A DNA stretch of 64,000 nt from Methanosarcina flavescens (GTDB taxonomy: Archaea > Halobacteriota > Methanosarcinia > Methanosarcinales > Methanosarcinaceae), in assembly GCF_001304615.2 (NCBI RefSeq), contig NZ_CP032683.1, positions 1,178,001-1,242,000 on the forward strand. The letters are read 5' to 3'. Under the pieces are notes generated by a model. It was not told the origin of the DNA. It did not search any database and saw only the letters and a list, made by a program, of their open reading frames with translations. Positions 27,192-36,025 of this stretch are shown piece by piece. Both the position numbers and the translations under genes were made by a program. The stretch's first letter is position 1, and each line of letters begins with the position of its first letter.

Positions 27192-28763
27192 TTAGAGGGT
27201 TACAAGTTTGGCATCGAGTATTCCGTCAACTTTCCTGACTTCATTAAGGATCGGGTCAGAAACTTCAGAGTCTACGTTAAGAACCATCATGGTAACGCCT
27301 CCGATTTCTGCCCTGCCAACCTGCATACCTGAGATGTTGATATTGTTTTTCCCGAGCACGAGGCAGCACGGTCCGATAACATTAGGCCTGTTAATGTGCT
27401 TGGCAAAGATCATACGACCTGCAGGGAAGATATCAACTCTGTCGTCATCGACAGCAACAATCTTTGGTTCATCTCCGACAACAGTGCCTGCAACCAGTTT
27501 CGCCTGTCCATTGCTGCTAAGCTTGATACTGATGGTTGAAGAATATTCTTCAGAAGATTCGGATTTGCTCTCTACAACTGCAATTTTTCTAGACTTTGCA
27601 AGGGTAGGGGCATTAACGTAGTTTACTCCGGAGCCGAGTGCCATCTCAAGCAGCCCTTTAAGTGCAGAAACCGTAAGAGGTCTGGTATCCTTTCCGGAAA
27701 TCTCACCATTGTATCCGATTTCTACCTTTTCGTAATTTCCATCTACTAGCTGCCCTGCAATCTTGCCCATAATCTCAGCGAGCCTGATGTAAGGGGCGAG
27801 GACTGCCATAGCTTCCGGTTTTACCGAGGGGATATTGATTGCGTTCTTTGCAAGCCCGCCTGAAAGGACAGATACTACTTCTTTTGCGATATCGATTGCC
27901 ACATTTACCTGAGCTTCCTGTGTAGAGGCTCCAAGATGGGGAGTGACTACCACATTGTCAAAGTTCAGGAGAGGACTGTTAAAAGGAGGTTCCTCGACGA
28001 ATACGTCTATTGCTGCACCGCCCACTTTTCCGCTTTCAATAGCTTTTGCCAGAGCTTCCTCGTTAATAATGCCACCGCGAGCGCAGTTGATAATTCTGAC
28101 GCCGGGTTTCATCAGGGCAAACTGTTCTTCATCAAGAATATTCCTGGTTTCTTTGATGAGAGGGGTGTGCACTGTGATATAATCGGCTGCTTTTGCGATT
28201 TCGTTAACTGTAGCCAGCTTGACTCCAAGTTCTATTGCCCGTTTCTCGGAAATAAAAGGATCGTACCCCATAAGGTTCATTTCAAGCCCTGAAGCTCTCT
28301 TTGCAACTTCAGAACCGATTCTTCCGAGACCTATAATTCCCAGGGTCTTGCCTTTTACCTCAACGCCCATGAATTTATTGCGTTTCCATTCCCTGGATTT
28401 CAGGGAAGCATTTGCCTGGGGGATATTCCTGGACATTGCCATCATCATAGCAATGGTGTGCTCTGCTGCCGAAATCATGTTGCCTTCGGGAGCGTTTGTC
28501 ACAATAATGCCCTTCTTAGTAGCTGCATCCACATCAACATTGTCAACTCCGACCCCAGCTCTCCCGATAACTTTCAGGTTGTCGGCAGCCTCGATAATCT
28601 TCTGAGTAACCTGGGTACCGCTGCGTATAACAAGAGCATCGTAATCTTTGATTTTTTTCACCAGCTCTTCTTCTGAAAGCCCGGTGGAAACATCAACCGT
28701 AAAGCGTTCTTTTAGAATCTCCAACCCTTCATTGGAGAGTGAGTCGCTGACCAATACTTTCAT
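27192..28763 (-). CDS. serA: D-3-phosphoglycerate dehydrogenase
   Basis: A 523-residue enzyme that oxidises 3-phosphoglycerate in serine synthesis. N-terminal MKVLVSDSLSNEGL; Rossmann motif LGIIGLGRIGSEVA; catalytic arginine in NCARGGIIN, glutamate in EEPP and histidine in TPHLGAST; then the allosteric substrate-binding (ASB) domain and a C-terminal ACT domain (about 450-523) that normally binds serine as feedback inhibitor. The frame continues 10 codons upstream, but TCTGGAG lies just before ATG 28763 and this gives the usual N-terminus. It stands alone downstream of the RPA pair. Confidence 0.95.
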   Translation of the reverse strand: MKVLVSDSLSNEGLEILKERFTVDVSTGLSEEELVKKIKDYDALVIRSGTQVTQKIIEAADNLKVIGRAGVGVDNVDVDAATKKGIIVTNAPEGNMISAAEHTIAMMMAMSRNIPQANASLKSREWKRNKFMGVEVKGKTLGIIGLGRIGSEVAKRASGLEMNLMGYDPFISEKRAIELGVKLATVNEIAKAADYITVHTPLIKETRNILDEEQFALMKPGVRIINCARGGIINEEALAKAIESGKVGGAAIDVFVEEPPFNSPLLNFDNVVVTPHLGASTQEAQVNVAIDIAKEVVSVLSGGLAKNAINIPSVKPEAMAVLAPYIRLAEIMGKIAGQLVDGNYEKVEIGYNGEISGKDTRPLTVSALKGLLEMALGSGVNYVNAPTLAKSRKIAVVESKSESSEEYSSTISIKLSSNGQAKLVAGTVVGDEPKIVAVDDDRVDIFPAGRMIFAKHINRPNVIGPCCLVLGKNNINISGMQVGRAEIGGVTMMVLNVDSEVSDPILNEVRKVDGILDAKLVTL

Positions 28764-28910
28764 TTCAATTTCTCCAGATAATACGATAAGCATGAGATAT
28801 TAAATTTTAACAGAGAATACCAATCAACCTGATTACACTTAAGCGTTATCACACATACTTAGGGAAACTCTGTTCTTTCTGTTTCTATTATGGATTTTCT
28901 TCCTGCACGA

Positions 28911-29819
28911 TTATCCTACCAGTCTTATTATTCCGATCTTCGGCTCGTAACATTGCCCGCCTGAAAGCAATATACGGATGACCTCTTCTACAACTTGCTC
29001 AGGAATGCCTCTGGCGACCGCTTCTTTCATGAAAGCTGCATAATCCACTCCTTTGCTACCACCCATCTCCTTGAGCAGTTCGAGCACAAATTCTTTCTGG
29101 TCAGCCTTGGCGCCTGCACCTCCATCGAAATCAAGAGCTTTGAGCCCTTCCCTGATGGAAGTCCGAAGCAGTTTTATAAATTCCTGAGAAACATCCTTTT
29201 CAAGCACAATGGATATTCCCTGAGCAAGCTCGGAGGAAATGCCTCTCTCTATAAGGTATTCCCGAAGTTCTTCTCCATGATATCCGCTGGCAAGAGCATC
29301 CGAAAAGGCTACAAGCCTATCAACGGTCTGTTCTGCGGTATCCACAACCCATCTGTTGCGGATTTCCTCATCTACAACATTTGCCTCTTCAGCCCGAATA
29401 GAGACAAAAACCGAACCTGGCTCAGGTTCGTAAATCCTGGCTTTTCCTGTAAGGGCGATGAAAGCAGGAACCTTTAACGTCGAAAAGAAGATAGATGCTT
29501 CAGGCTGGTACTGCCCTGCGTACACTGTAAAAGCTCCGGTAGGATCAACAATCCTGGCCTTCCACATCTCCCCCTGTGTCCCGATATTGTCAAGTTCCGT
29601 GACCACACCAACCACAAAGACACGGTTAAGAATTAGCCCAAGCGGGCTAATTAGAAAGTTTGGAACTTTCGAATCCAGGGCTTCAGAGTCAGATCGTGCG
29701 TCCTTCTCAAGTTCTCTACAGGCTTCGAATTCCCTTGCAAAAACCCGTTTTGCAACTTCTCGCTTAAGCAAGATAAATTCCTCCAGTGGAAGAATATTCA
29801 TCCTGTTTATTCTCTTCAT
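28911..29819 (-). CDS. RPA-associated protein
   Basis: A 302-residue protein of the archaeal RPA-associated family (COG3390 type), encoded next to a single-stranded-DNA-binding RPA in euryarchaea. An OB-fold region spans about residues 50-150 (NRVFVVGVVTELDNIGTQGEMWKARIVDPTG, ALTGKARIYEP), followed by a helical C-terminal part with a winged-helix look (about 225-302). Its start lies 56 bases inside the RPA gene; an internal ATG at 29801 is an alternative. The overlap suggests coupled synthesis with RPA. Confidence 0.83.
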   Translation of the reverse strand: MKRINRMNILPLEEFILLKREVAKRVFAREFEACRELEKDARSDSEALDSKVPNFLISPLGLILNRVFVVGVVTELDNIGTQGEMWKARIVDPTGAFTVYAGQYQPEASIFFSTLKVPAFIALTGKARIYEPEPGSVFVSIRAEEANVVDEEIRNRWVVDTAEQTVDRLVAFSDALASGYHGEELREYLIERGISSELAQGISIVLEKDVSQEFIKLLRTSIREGLKALDFDGGAGAKADQKEFVLELLKEMGGSKGVDYAAFMKEAVARGIPEQVVEEVIRILLSGGQCYEPKIGIIRLVG

Positions 29820-31128
29820 CCGGTCCGAGCCTGCGAAGCAGTTCCACTACCCTGACTGCAAGGTCCTCTTCAGGTACCCAGGCTTTTTCAGCTACAAAAG
29901 AAACCCCGTATTCACCTTTTGAAGCGTTGCCTCGTACTGCAAGATGTCGACCTGTAAGAGAGCGCCTTAAATCTTCATAGACCGCATCCTTAGAGACGTC
30001 AGAAAACATTAGCTGCTCGGCTTCTTCAAGGGTTTTTCCATAAATGATTTCTGCAAGTTCTCTTGGAAACATAACTGACATTGAGCCTGTTCCATCATCC
30101 AGTATGGCTTTGATCCGCATATCCCGTACGCCTTCGACCTTGCCGTGCACCCTGCAATTTCCTTTCTGGATTACACGACCGCACTCGGGGCAGCGGGAAA
30201 TAATGCCTGAACCTGGACGGACTGAGACCACATTGCCTGCTGCGGCTACATCAAACATACTTTCTCTTGAATTGATCTTTTCTATTTTGATTGGAGCAGG
30301 ATCTTTTACTGCGGACTCGAAGGTAAAAGCAAGGTTTTTTGCTTCTTCTGGCTCAACCTGGGAGACTTTTGTGCTGTTGAGGATATTGACCGACGGCATA
30401 CCCTTGAACATCCGAATCTGGGCTCCTTCAATTCGGATAATGCTCCCAATATCAATGCCTGGCAGTTGAACCCAGGCTGTAAAGGGCAGCCTTCCGGTCT
30501 CATCAGCAAGTACGCCTGAAATCACTCTGGACTGGCGTCCTTTTACAAGCACTTCCCTGTGAGAGAGTTGAAGCACGCAGGCTACGGTATTTACGGAAAA
30601 ATCCATGGCTCCTATGTCAATTAACTTCTTTTTCTGGCTTCCTGAGAGTTCGGATAGAGAAGGAAGCGTAGAATCAGGATTCTTCGACACAACAGATTGA
30701 TCCCCTATCGAAAGCCTGATCCTATTTTGCCAGACGCGTGTATACGCGTTCTTAATGGTAATTACATCCCCAACCGAGCCAGGAAGCTCTTTCCAGGAAG
30801 AAAACAGAACTGAGCCGGTTTCGTCCGCAAGAACCCCAGTGTAAAGCCTGGAGGAACCTTTATGAGTCCCTTCCTGCGGGCGGATTGGCTTTTCCCCAAG
30901 GTCAAGAATTCTGCCTGTGAGTTCGAAATTTTTAAGGTTGGCAGACAGGTCCTTTATTTTCAGGGCTTTCCTTTTTCCTCCGAACTTGCGGAGTATAGTC
31001 TCTTTTGCAACATAAGGCGGCACGCGAAAAGCAATGAGTTTCTCAAATTCTGCTCGGATGCCAGTCTTTTCAAGGTCTCCAAACGCCCTGGTTAATTCTT
31101 CAAGGTGGGGCGCAGTTTTCTCATCCAT
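29764..31128 (-). CDS. Replication protein A with zinc finger
   Basis: A 454-residue ssDNA-binding protein. An N-terminal helical part (to about 60) is followed by OB folds at about 60-150 and 165-255 (each with a VLADETG motif) and a third OB-like region with a zinc finger CPECGRVIQKGNCRVHG (near 312). It resembles the Methanosarcina RPA2/RPA3 type with OB folds plus a zinc finger and not the four-OB RPA1. It protects ssDNA during replication and repair. The downstream gene overlaps its 3' end. Confidence 0.88.
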   Translation of the reverse strand: MDEKTAPHLEELTRAFGDLEKTGIRAEFEKLIAFRVPPYVAKETILRKFGGKRKALKIKDLSANLKNFELTGRILDLGEKPIRPQEGTHKGSSRLYTGVLADETGSVLFSSWKELPGSVGDVITIKNAYTRVWQNRIRLSIGDQSVVSKNPDSTLPSLSELSGSQKKKLIDIGAMDFSVNTVACVLQLSHREVLVKGRQSRVISGVLADETGRLPFTAWVQLPGIDIGSIIRIEGAQIRMFKGMPSVNILNSTKVSQVEPEEAKNLAFTFESAVKDPAPIKIEKINSRESMFDVAAAGNVVSVRPGSGIISRCPECGRVIQKGNCRVHGKVEGVRDMRIKAILDDGTGSMSVMFPRELAEIIYGKTLEEAEQLMFSDVSKDAVYEDLRRSLTGRHLAVRGNASKGEYGVSFVAEKAWVPEEDLAVRVVELLRRLGPDEENKQDEYSSTGGIYLA

Positions 31129-31444
31129 TTTTAGGCCTCCATTCGAGACATTATTAACACGATAAAATTCTATAACAATATCGGATTCTACAGTATTTAA
31201 ACCTTAATTGAAATTAATTTCCTTTATCGTAGAGGATAATGAACTATTATTTAAGGATAGTTGTTTAGAATTTTTGGTTTCCAAAAGTATATTAATTTCA
31301 GAGAAAATTTCTTTTCTGGAGAAGTCTTGAGAGAATTTTCACTAAAAAGTGATAAAAAGCCTGAAAGGGAAACTTTCTTTCTATTGAGAGTTAAAGTCTG
31401 GATAAAGGATATGGAAGCTTGAAAAGGGGAAGTGAGAACTGAAT
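31129..31444. other. Divergent promoter region rpa/NosD-like gene
   Basis: About 316 bases between divergently transcribed genes. AT-rich runs near 31190-31210 and 31240-31260 may hold the TATA boxes. A 68-codon minus-strand frame here looks spurious. Confidence 0.35.
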
Positions 31445-32551
31445 ATGAGAGGAACAAAAGGAAAGAATTTTAGAGCTATTAAGCTGACAGTGTTTGCGGT
31501 TATTCTGATAGTTCTCTGCACCTGCTCAGCCGTTTCAGCCTCCAATTTGAGAGTAAGTTCGGCTATTGAAGGAGATTATATTTCCATACAGGCTGCAGTA
31601 GATGCCGCAGAAGCAGGAGATACAATTTTTGTAAGCCCTGGAACCTATGTTGAAAATCTTAAAATAAATAAAGAAGTACGAATCTGGTCGGACTCTAGAA
31701 ACCCAGAAAATACGATCATAAGGGCAGCCGACCCTGAGGAAAGTACTGTTGAAATCAGTGTTGACCGGGTATTTTTTAGCGGATTTGGCATCGAAGGCTC
31801 GGAAAAAGCAGGAATCCTGCTCACAGGGGTCAAAAGCTGCTATATCAATAACAACAGAGTCCTGGGAACTGAATACGGCATTCTTCTCAACGGCTCAGAA
31901 AGGAATACCATAAGAAATAATCTCGTTACCCTCAATGAAATAGGAATAAGGCTTGAAAGCTCAAACTCAAATGATATCCTGAATAATGTAATTGCCTACA
32001 ATTACGGTCCCGGAATCTCCCTAGAGGCAAGCAGCAGGAACCTTATCTATAACAATTACTTCAAGAACGCCGAAAACGTCGAAGAAAAAAGTATAAATGC
32101 GGAAAATATCTGGCAGAGCCCTCTCGTAACAAGACAGAACATAGTCAAAGGCCCTTACATTGCCGGAAACTTCTGGTCTGACCCTGAAGGCAAAGGTTTC
32201 AGCGAAACCTGCGTGGATGAAAACAATAACGGAATTTGCGACACCTCGTATAACATTACAGGTGGAGGAACTGATAAATCCCCACTTTACCCTAAAGTCC
32301 CAAACGCTGTCAAAACCCTTGAAAGTAAACTGAATGTCAGTGCTTATGAGCAGGGACTCGCCGACAGGGAGAACGCAACCAGTCTGGAAACACCAGTAAA
32401 TGAAACTGAAGGATCAGCAGAACCGGAAACCGAAAACACTACCAATGAAGGAGTTCAGGAGGAAGCTGAATCACCTGGTCCGGGGGCTGGAATTGTGGCG
32501 GTAGCTATAGGTGCTGCTTATTTCCTTAGACGAGCAGGTAAACACAAGTGA
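31445..32551 (+). CDS. NosD-like parallel beta-helix surface protein
   Basis: A 368-residue secreted protein. Signal peptide to about residue 32 (hydrophobic core FAVILIVLCTCSAVSAS); IQAAVDAAEAGDTIFVSPGTYVENL begins a right-handed beta-helix of NosD/periplasmic copper-binding type with repeated GI.L..S..N.I..N turns (about 40-230); then a Thr/Glu-rich low-complexity linker with N-glycosylation sites and a C-terminal PGPGAG motif, a hydrophobic segment and RRAGKHK, resembling archaeosortase-type PGF-CTERM signals. Likely exposed on the cell surface. Ligand unknown. Confidence 0.75.
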   Translation: MRGTKGKNFRAIKLTVFAVILIVLCTCSAVSASNLRVSSAIEGDYISIQAAVDAAEAGDTIFVSPGTYVENLKINKEVRIWSDSRNPENTIIRAADPEESTVEISVDRVFFSGFGIEGSEKAGILLTGVKSCYINNNRVLGTEYGILLNGSERNTIRNNLVTLNEIGIRLESSNSNDILNNVIAYNYGPGISLEASSRNLIYNNYFKNAENVEEKSINAENIWQSPLVTRQNIVKGPYIAGNFWSDPEGKGFSETCVDENNNGICDTSYNITGGGTDKSPLYPKVPNAVKTLESKLNVSAYEQGLADRENATSLETPVNETEGSAEPETENTTNEGVQEEAESPGPGAGIVAVAIGAAYFLRRAGKHK

Positions 32552-32834
32552 AAAATTTAATAATTTTCTCACCGGGGAAGTTTTCCTGATGCTGAGGGAA
32601 ATCTCTGTACTGGAGAAACTGAAGTTTCCTGAGATTCCCTCAGTTTTTGGGAAGGTCTGGAGAAACAAATTTACTGGAAAAATAGGTTTGCAATAGGCCA
32701 CAAAGAAAACCAAAAAAGAGTATCAAAAAAGAAAATGTCATGAATGTAAAAACACAGTATTGCTGATCCGAAACTACTGATCAGAGTATTACTGTTTCTT
32801 TGTTACATACCACGACTAAATTCAACCTTGTCCC

Positions 32835-34256
32835 TTAATGCGTCTCAATCAGGTCTATAATTTTCCTTGCCTCTTTGACCATGTAATCCGCTTCTTCAGC
32901 CGAGATCTGCTTGCATACCCTCATTTTTTCAGCGAGGTGAATAAATGACTTAAGCATTGAAACGGCTTTTTTATTGTCACAGTTCTCATAGTGGCACATC
33001 GAGGTATCAAGGAGTGTAGCCAGCCCTGTTTTTGTCTTCACATTGCATTTATATGTGCATTCCACGTATTCTTTGAGAGCCTGTGTCCTGTCTAGCGGTG
33101 TTAACTCGGATGAGCAATTATCTGGAACCTGGGTTTCATTATCGATTCCATTACTGTCATCTGTGTTATTGTCATCCAGAGGTGGCTCTTCATCCCAGGT
33201 AAGAGTGGCCATGTAGATACCACCATCTCCATTATGCCCTTCAATCCAGACTATCTTATCCCCATAGACATCAAGATACCACGCATTTCCTCTAGCAATT
33301 AGAGTTTCAGTGGAAGTGGAGAGATTATACATACGAATATTTGAGTATTCATCCGAATAGCAACTGTCACTCCATACTATTCTGTCACCATATATCTTAG
33401 GAGATCCCGTTGAACATCCTACTTCTTCACTGGCTTTAATCAGGGTTTCTTTCTTAGTGGAGATATCATACATGTAGATATCGTCTTTTCCGTCACGATT
33501 ATCTACCCATACTATCTTATCATCATATATTGAAGGCTTTCCTACTGCTGATTTACTAGTGGTAATCTGAGTCTCCTTATTAGTGGAAAGATTGTACATA
33601 TATATATTAGGATTCAGGATCCCATCGTTAAATTCGGTTCCATATGCATCGCGCGTATCCCAGTATACTATCTTGTCATTGAAGATATCCAGCCGTAGAT
33701 TTGTTCCTGGGTACTGCTGTTCGGTGACAATCTCAATCGTTTCGTTAGTGGAGAGATTATGCACGTAAATGTTATCCTCGGATCCTTGCCAAACTATTTT
33801 ATCACCACTAATTGAAGGAGATTCATAATCATATGCTGATCCATCGGCGGAGATCTGAGTTTCCTTCCCAGTAGAAAGATCGTACATGTAAACATCATAG
33901 TAATAACCGGAGTTAGATCCTTTATTGCGCTCATCTATCCAAACTATTCTGTCACCGTAGATATCCGGAAAATGTGCCGATCCGCTAGTGGTAATTTGAG
34001 TTTCTTTCCCAGTAGATATATCGTACATGTAAATATCTGAGTTTTCGTACCCATTGCGATAATCCTCCCACACTATCTTATCATTATAGATAGCAGGTTG
34101 ATTCCAATATGATAATACACCAGTAGCGATTCGAGTCACAGTAACCGTGGGCGAAACATTTTCCGCAGTAACTGTCGATGCTGTACAGGCAATTAAAAAC
34201 AAAACTAAAGCTATAGAAATTAAACCCGTCTTATAAAATTTCTTCATCTTCTCCAT
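32835..34256 (-). CDS. Secreted TolB-like beta-propeller protein
   Basis: A 473-residue secreted protein. A signal peptide (core LISIALVLFLIACTAST) is followed by about six to seven repeats of about 45-50 residues with the pattern IYGDRIVW-D-R..-DIYMYDLSTGKETQI, the TolB/WD40-like propeller seen in many Methanosarcina surface proteins (about 45-355). After a linker rich in D and N, residues about 385-473 form a helical module (LKEYVECTYKCN, LLDTSMCHYEN, AVSMLKSFIHLAEK, ISAEEADYMV) resembling FIMAH domains. Role in surface adhesion is an inference. Confidence 0.72.
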   Translation of the reverse strand: MEKMKKFYKTGLISIALVLFLIACTASTVTAENVSPTVTVTRIATGVLSYWNQPAIYNDKIVWEDYRNGYENSDIYMYDISTGKETQITTSGSAHFPDIYGDRIVWIDERNKGSNSGYYYDVYMYDLSTGKETQISADGSAYDYESPSISGDKIVWQGSEDNIYVHNLSTNETIEIVTEQQYPGTNLRLDIFNDKIVYWDTRDAYGTEFNDGILNPNIYMYNLSTNKETQITTSKSAVGKPSIYDDKIVWVDNRDGKDDIYMYDISTKKETLIKASEEVGCSTGSPKIYGDRIVWSDSCYSDEYSNIRMYNLSTSTETLIARGNAWYLDVYGDKIVWIEGHNGDGGIYMATLTWDEEPPLDDNNTDDSNGIDNETQVPDNCSSELTPLDRTQALKEYVECTYKCNVKTKTGLATLLDTSMCHYENCDNKKAVSMLKSFIHLAEKMRVCKQISAEEADYMVKEARKIIDLIETH

Positions 34257-34630
34257 TTATACTCATCCCCATTTCTTAAATAAAAAAATTTAATTTAATT
34301 AATAATAATTTAAGCAGTATATTTAATTTTTTTCTTTTAACTTCTATATTTATAAAAATCAAATTTATTTGATGATTTATAAGAAACATTGAATTATAAT
34401 AGAATCAGAACTTAGTATAATTTCCAAAAATATGAGTAAAACCGAACTTAATATGTACAAACAAAATGTTGAAATATAAAAATAATAAAATAGTTACTTT
34501 GAAATTTTCAATTAAGATTAATAAGAATTAAGTAGCTACCTTTTCGGATTAGATATTCTTGGTAAACGAACTTTGACAGGCTGAATAGCCACAAGTGTTC
34601 AATAAAAAAGAAATGAGGATCTTCCTCATT
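34257..34630. other. Spacer upstream of the propeller gene
   Basis: Very AT-rich, about 370 bases. It should hold the promoter of the propeller gene near 34260-34340. No gene seen. Confidence 0.35.
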
Positions 34631-34778
34631 TTAATTTACCCAGGATCTCAATTCGACTTCATAGTAAATATCGGCTTCGGTTACCTGTTCAGTAGCACTC
34701 TCTGTTGCGAGAGTTTCATTAGTTGGGATCTTGTCATCTTTTCAGATGTAGCGCTTCACAGTTTTGTATCTGTGAACT
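34631..34778 (-). pseudogene. Out-of-frame C-terminal remnant after the beta-helix gene
   Basis: In the frame shifted by one against the end of the beta-helix gene, the sequence reads ATPKVHRYKTVKRYI, one TGA (34744-34742), then DDKIPTNETLATESATEQ and VTEADIYYEVELRSWVN before TAA at 34631. Composition is protein-like. Either the beta-helix protein once had about 50 more residues, or this is the tail of another gene. A hairpin TTCACAG/CTGTGAA (34755-34776) falls within it. Confidence 0.4.
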
Positions 34779-35750
34779 TTAGGAGTTGCCGAGAGAGCCG
34801 TATCCGTACCCTTTCGCCACCCAATTATTAACATTGTGATCAGATGGTCCCAGTATATTTGAGCCTGAACCTACCTGAACGTAAGGAGACACGTTCCACA
34901 TAACGTTATCATGAACGCTAATTGACCCTTTTGCGTTCCAATTTCCAACACCTGCACTGCTGCTTGATCCTTTAAAATCATGCATAATGTTGTGATGGAC
35001 TTTCACATTTGTCAGCGTATTTTGGAGCTGAACGCAACACCATCCAGATCCGGCACTACCTGTGAAAGTATTATGGTCAACTTCAATATTTGCACAGTTG
35101 TCTACTCTGACACCTGTGTTGGTCTGAACCTCAACATAATTGTTGTACATTCTGGAATTTTTGGTTCCGGACAGGAATGATACGCCATCATGCCCTGAGG
35201 ACTGTATTCTGCAATTATATACGTTTATTCCAGAGCTTTTACTTATTCTGACACCATCACCATACAGATAGCGATCGAATAAAATGTCATGTACTTTAGC
35301 ATTACTCACAGATATGAATCTTATGCAGTTTCTATATGATCCATGACCTCCATCTTTAGGTCCGGTTGCCGTACTTTGGAATTGAAGATGAGATACTTCA
35401 ACGTTAGAAACACCTGATCCGAATATATATCCAGGCGCTCCTTCGGAGTTACAGACTGAACCGGTGGCAAAGATTATTGTACCGTCGCCTGAACCTTTCA
35501 GTACTACATTAGATTTCAAAACTATAGGTGCACTTATCTTATAAGTGCCAGCACTGAGGATAACAACTCCGGGGTTACTTGGAGTTGCTTTTGATGCTAC
35601 GGAATTTATTGCATTATTAATTGCAGTCTGAGCACCTGACCCAGAAGTAGGATTTACAGTTATTGTATTCTGTGCACTTAACGCAGCGGGTACGGTTGTT
35701 AAAATAAGGCATGTTGCTAGGAATAGGGTTCCTATCTGTCTTTTTAGCAT
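34779..35750 (-). CDS. Secreted right-handed beta-helix protein
   Basis: A 323-residue secreted protein. Signal peptide MLKRQIGTLFLATCLILT to about ALSA; AQTAINNAINSVASKATPSNPGVVILSAGTYKI and VLKSNVVLKGSGDGTIIF begin a pectate-lyase-like right-handed beta-helix with turns such as NCRIQSSGHDGVSFL, NNYVEVQTNTGVRVDN and HHNIMHDFKG. Similar proteins in Methanosarcina are thought to be surface polysaccharide-binding or lyase proteins. GGTGATAC precedes ATG 35750. The C-terminus ends abruptly and out-of-frame coding text follows, so the protein may be shortened. Two broken copies of its 5' end lie upstream. Confidence 0.72.
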   Translation of the reverse strand: MLKRQIGTLFLATCLILTTVPAALSAQNTITVNPTSGSGAQTAINNAINSVASKATPSNPGVVILSAGTYKISAPIVLKSNVVLKGSGDGTIIFATGSVCNSEGAPGYIFGSGVSNVEVSHLQFQSTATGPKDGGHGSYRNCIRFISVSNAKVHDILFDRYLYGDGVRISKSSGINVYNCRIQSSGHDGVSFLSGTKNSRMYNNYVEVQTNTGVRVDNCANIEVDHNTFTGSAGSGWCCVQLQNTLTNVKVHHNIMHDFKGSSSSAGVGNWNAKGSISVHDNVMWNVSPYVQVGSGSNILGPSDHNVNNWVAKGYGYGSLGNS

Positions 35751-35788
35751 CGTATCACCTTTGGGTTGGGTTTGGAATTTGAGTGGAC

Positions 35789-35890
35789 TCAAAAAATTTC
35801 TGGGGTCCTAGTATAATTTCCCAAAGCACATACGGCATTTAAGCTAAGGCACATTGTCAGGAACAGCGTTTCCTGCTCCATTTTTTGCAT
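35789..35890 (-). pseudogene. Decayed copy of the beta-helix leader, copy 2
   Basis: A second start with ribosome binding site AAGGTGATACG and ATG at 35890 gives a 33-residue frame, MQKMEQETLFLTMCLSLN then AVCALGNYTR, ending in TGA. The first 25 residues match the signal peptide of the functional gene (TLFL, CL and AL conserved). Upstream of the ATG the promoter/leader sequence is also copied (GGGTTGGAT, then GAGAAAACTCAAAAAAC). So it is a tandem duplication of the 5' region that has lost the body of the gene. Confidence 0.6.
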
Positions 35891-35935
35891 CGTATCACCT
35901 TGGGTTGGATTTAGAATCTGAGAAAACTCAAAAAA

Positions 35936-36025
35936 CTACAGGGTAGTTGTGTATCCAACAGCTGATACGTTTTTTAAGCAAAACATGCTGTCAGGAATAG
36001 GGTTCCTGAATTCTTTTTTTAGCAT
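35936..36025 (-). pseudogene. Decayed copy of the beta-helix leader, copy 3
   Basis: A third copy with GAGGCGATAC and ATG at 36025. The annotated frame gives MLKKEFRNPIPDSMFCLKN and ends at TAG 35936; shifting the frame by one after the fifth codon restores GTLFLTACFA, which matches the functional signal peptide. The start codons of the three copies are 135 and 140 bases apart. The leader upstream is also conserved (GATTGGATTTAGAATTTGAG). Confidence 0.55.

Noticed and set aside
32511-32696. 61-codon plus-strand frame after the NosD-like gene
   Set aside because: It overlaps the end of that gene in another frame and has no ribosome binding site; I regard it as chance.
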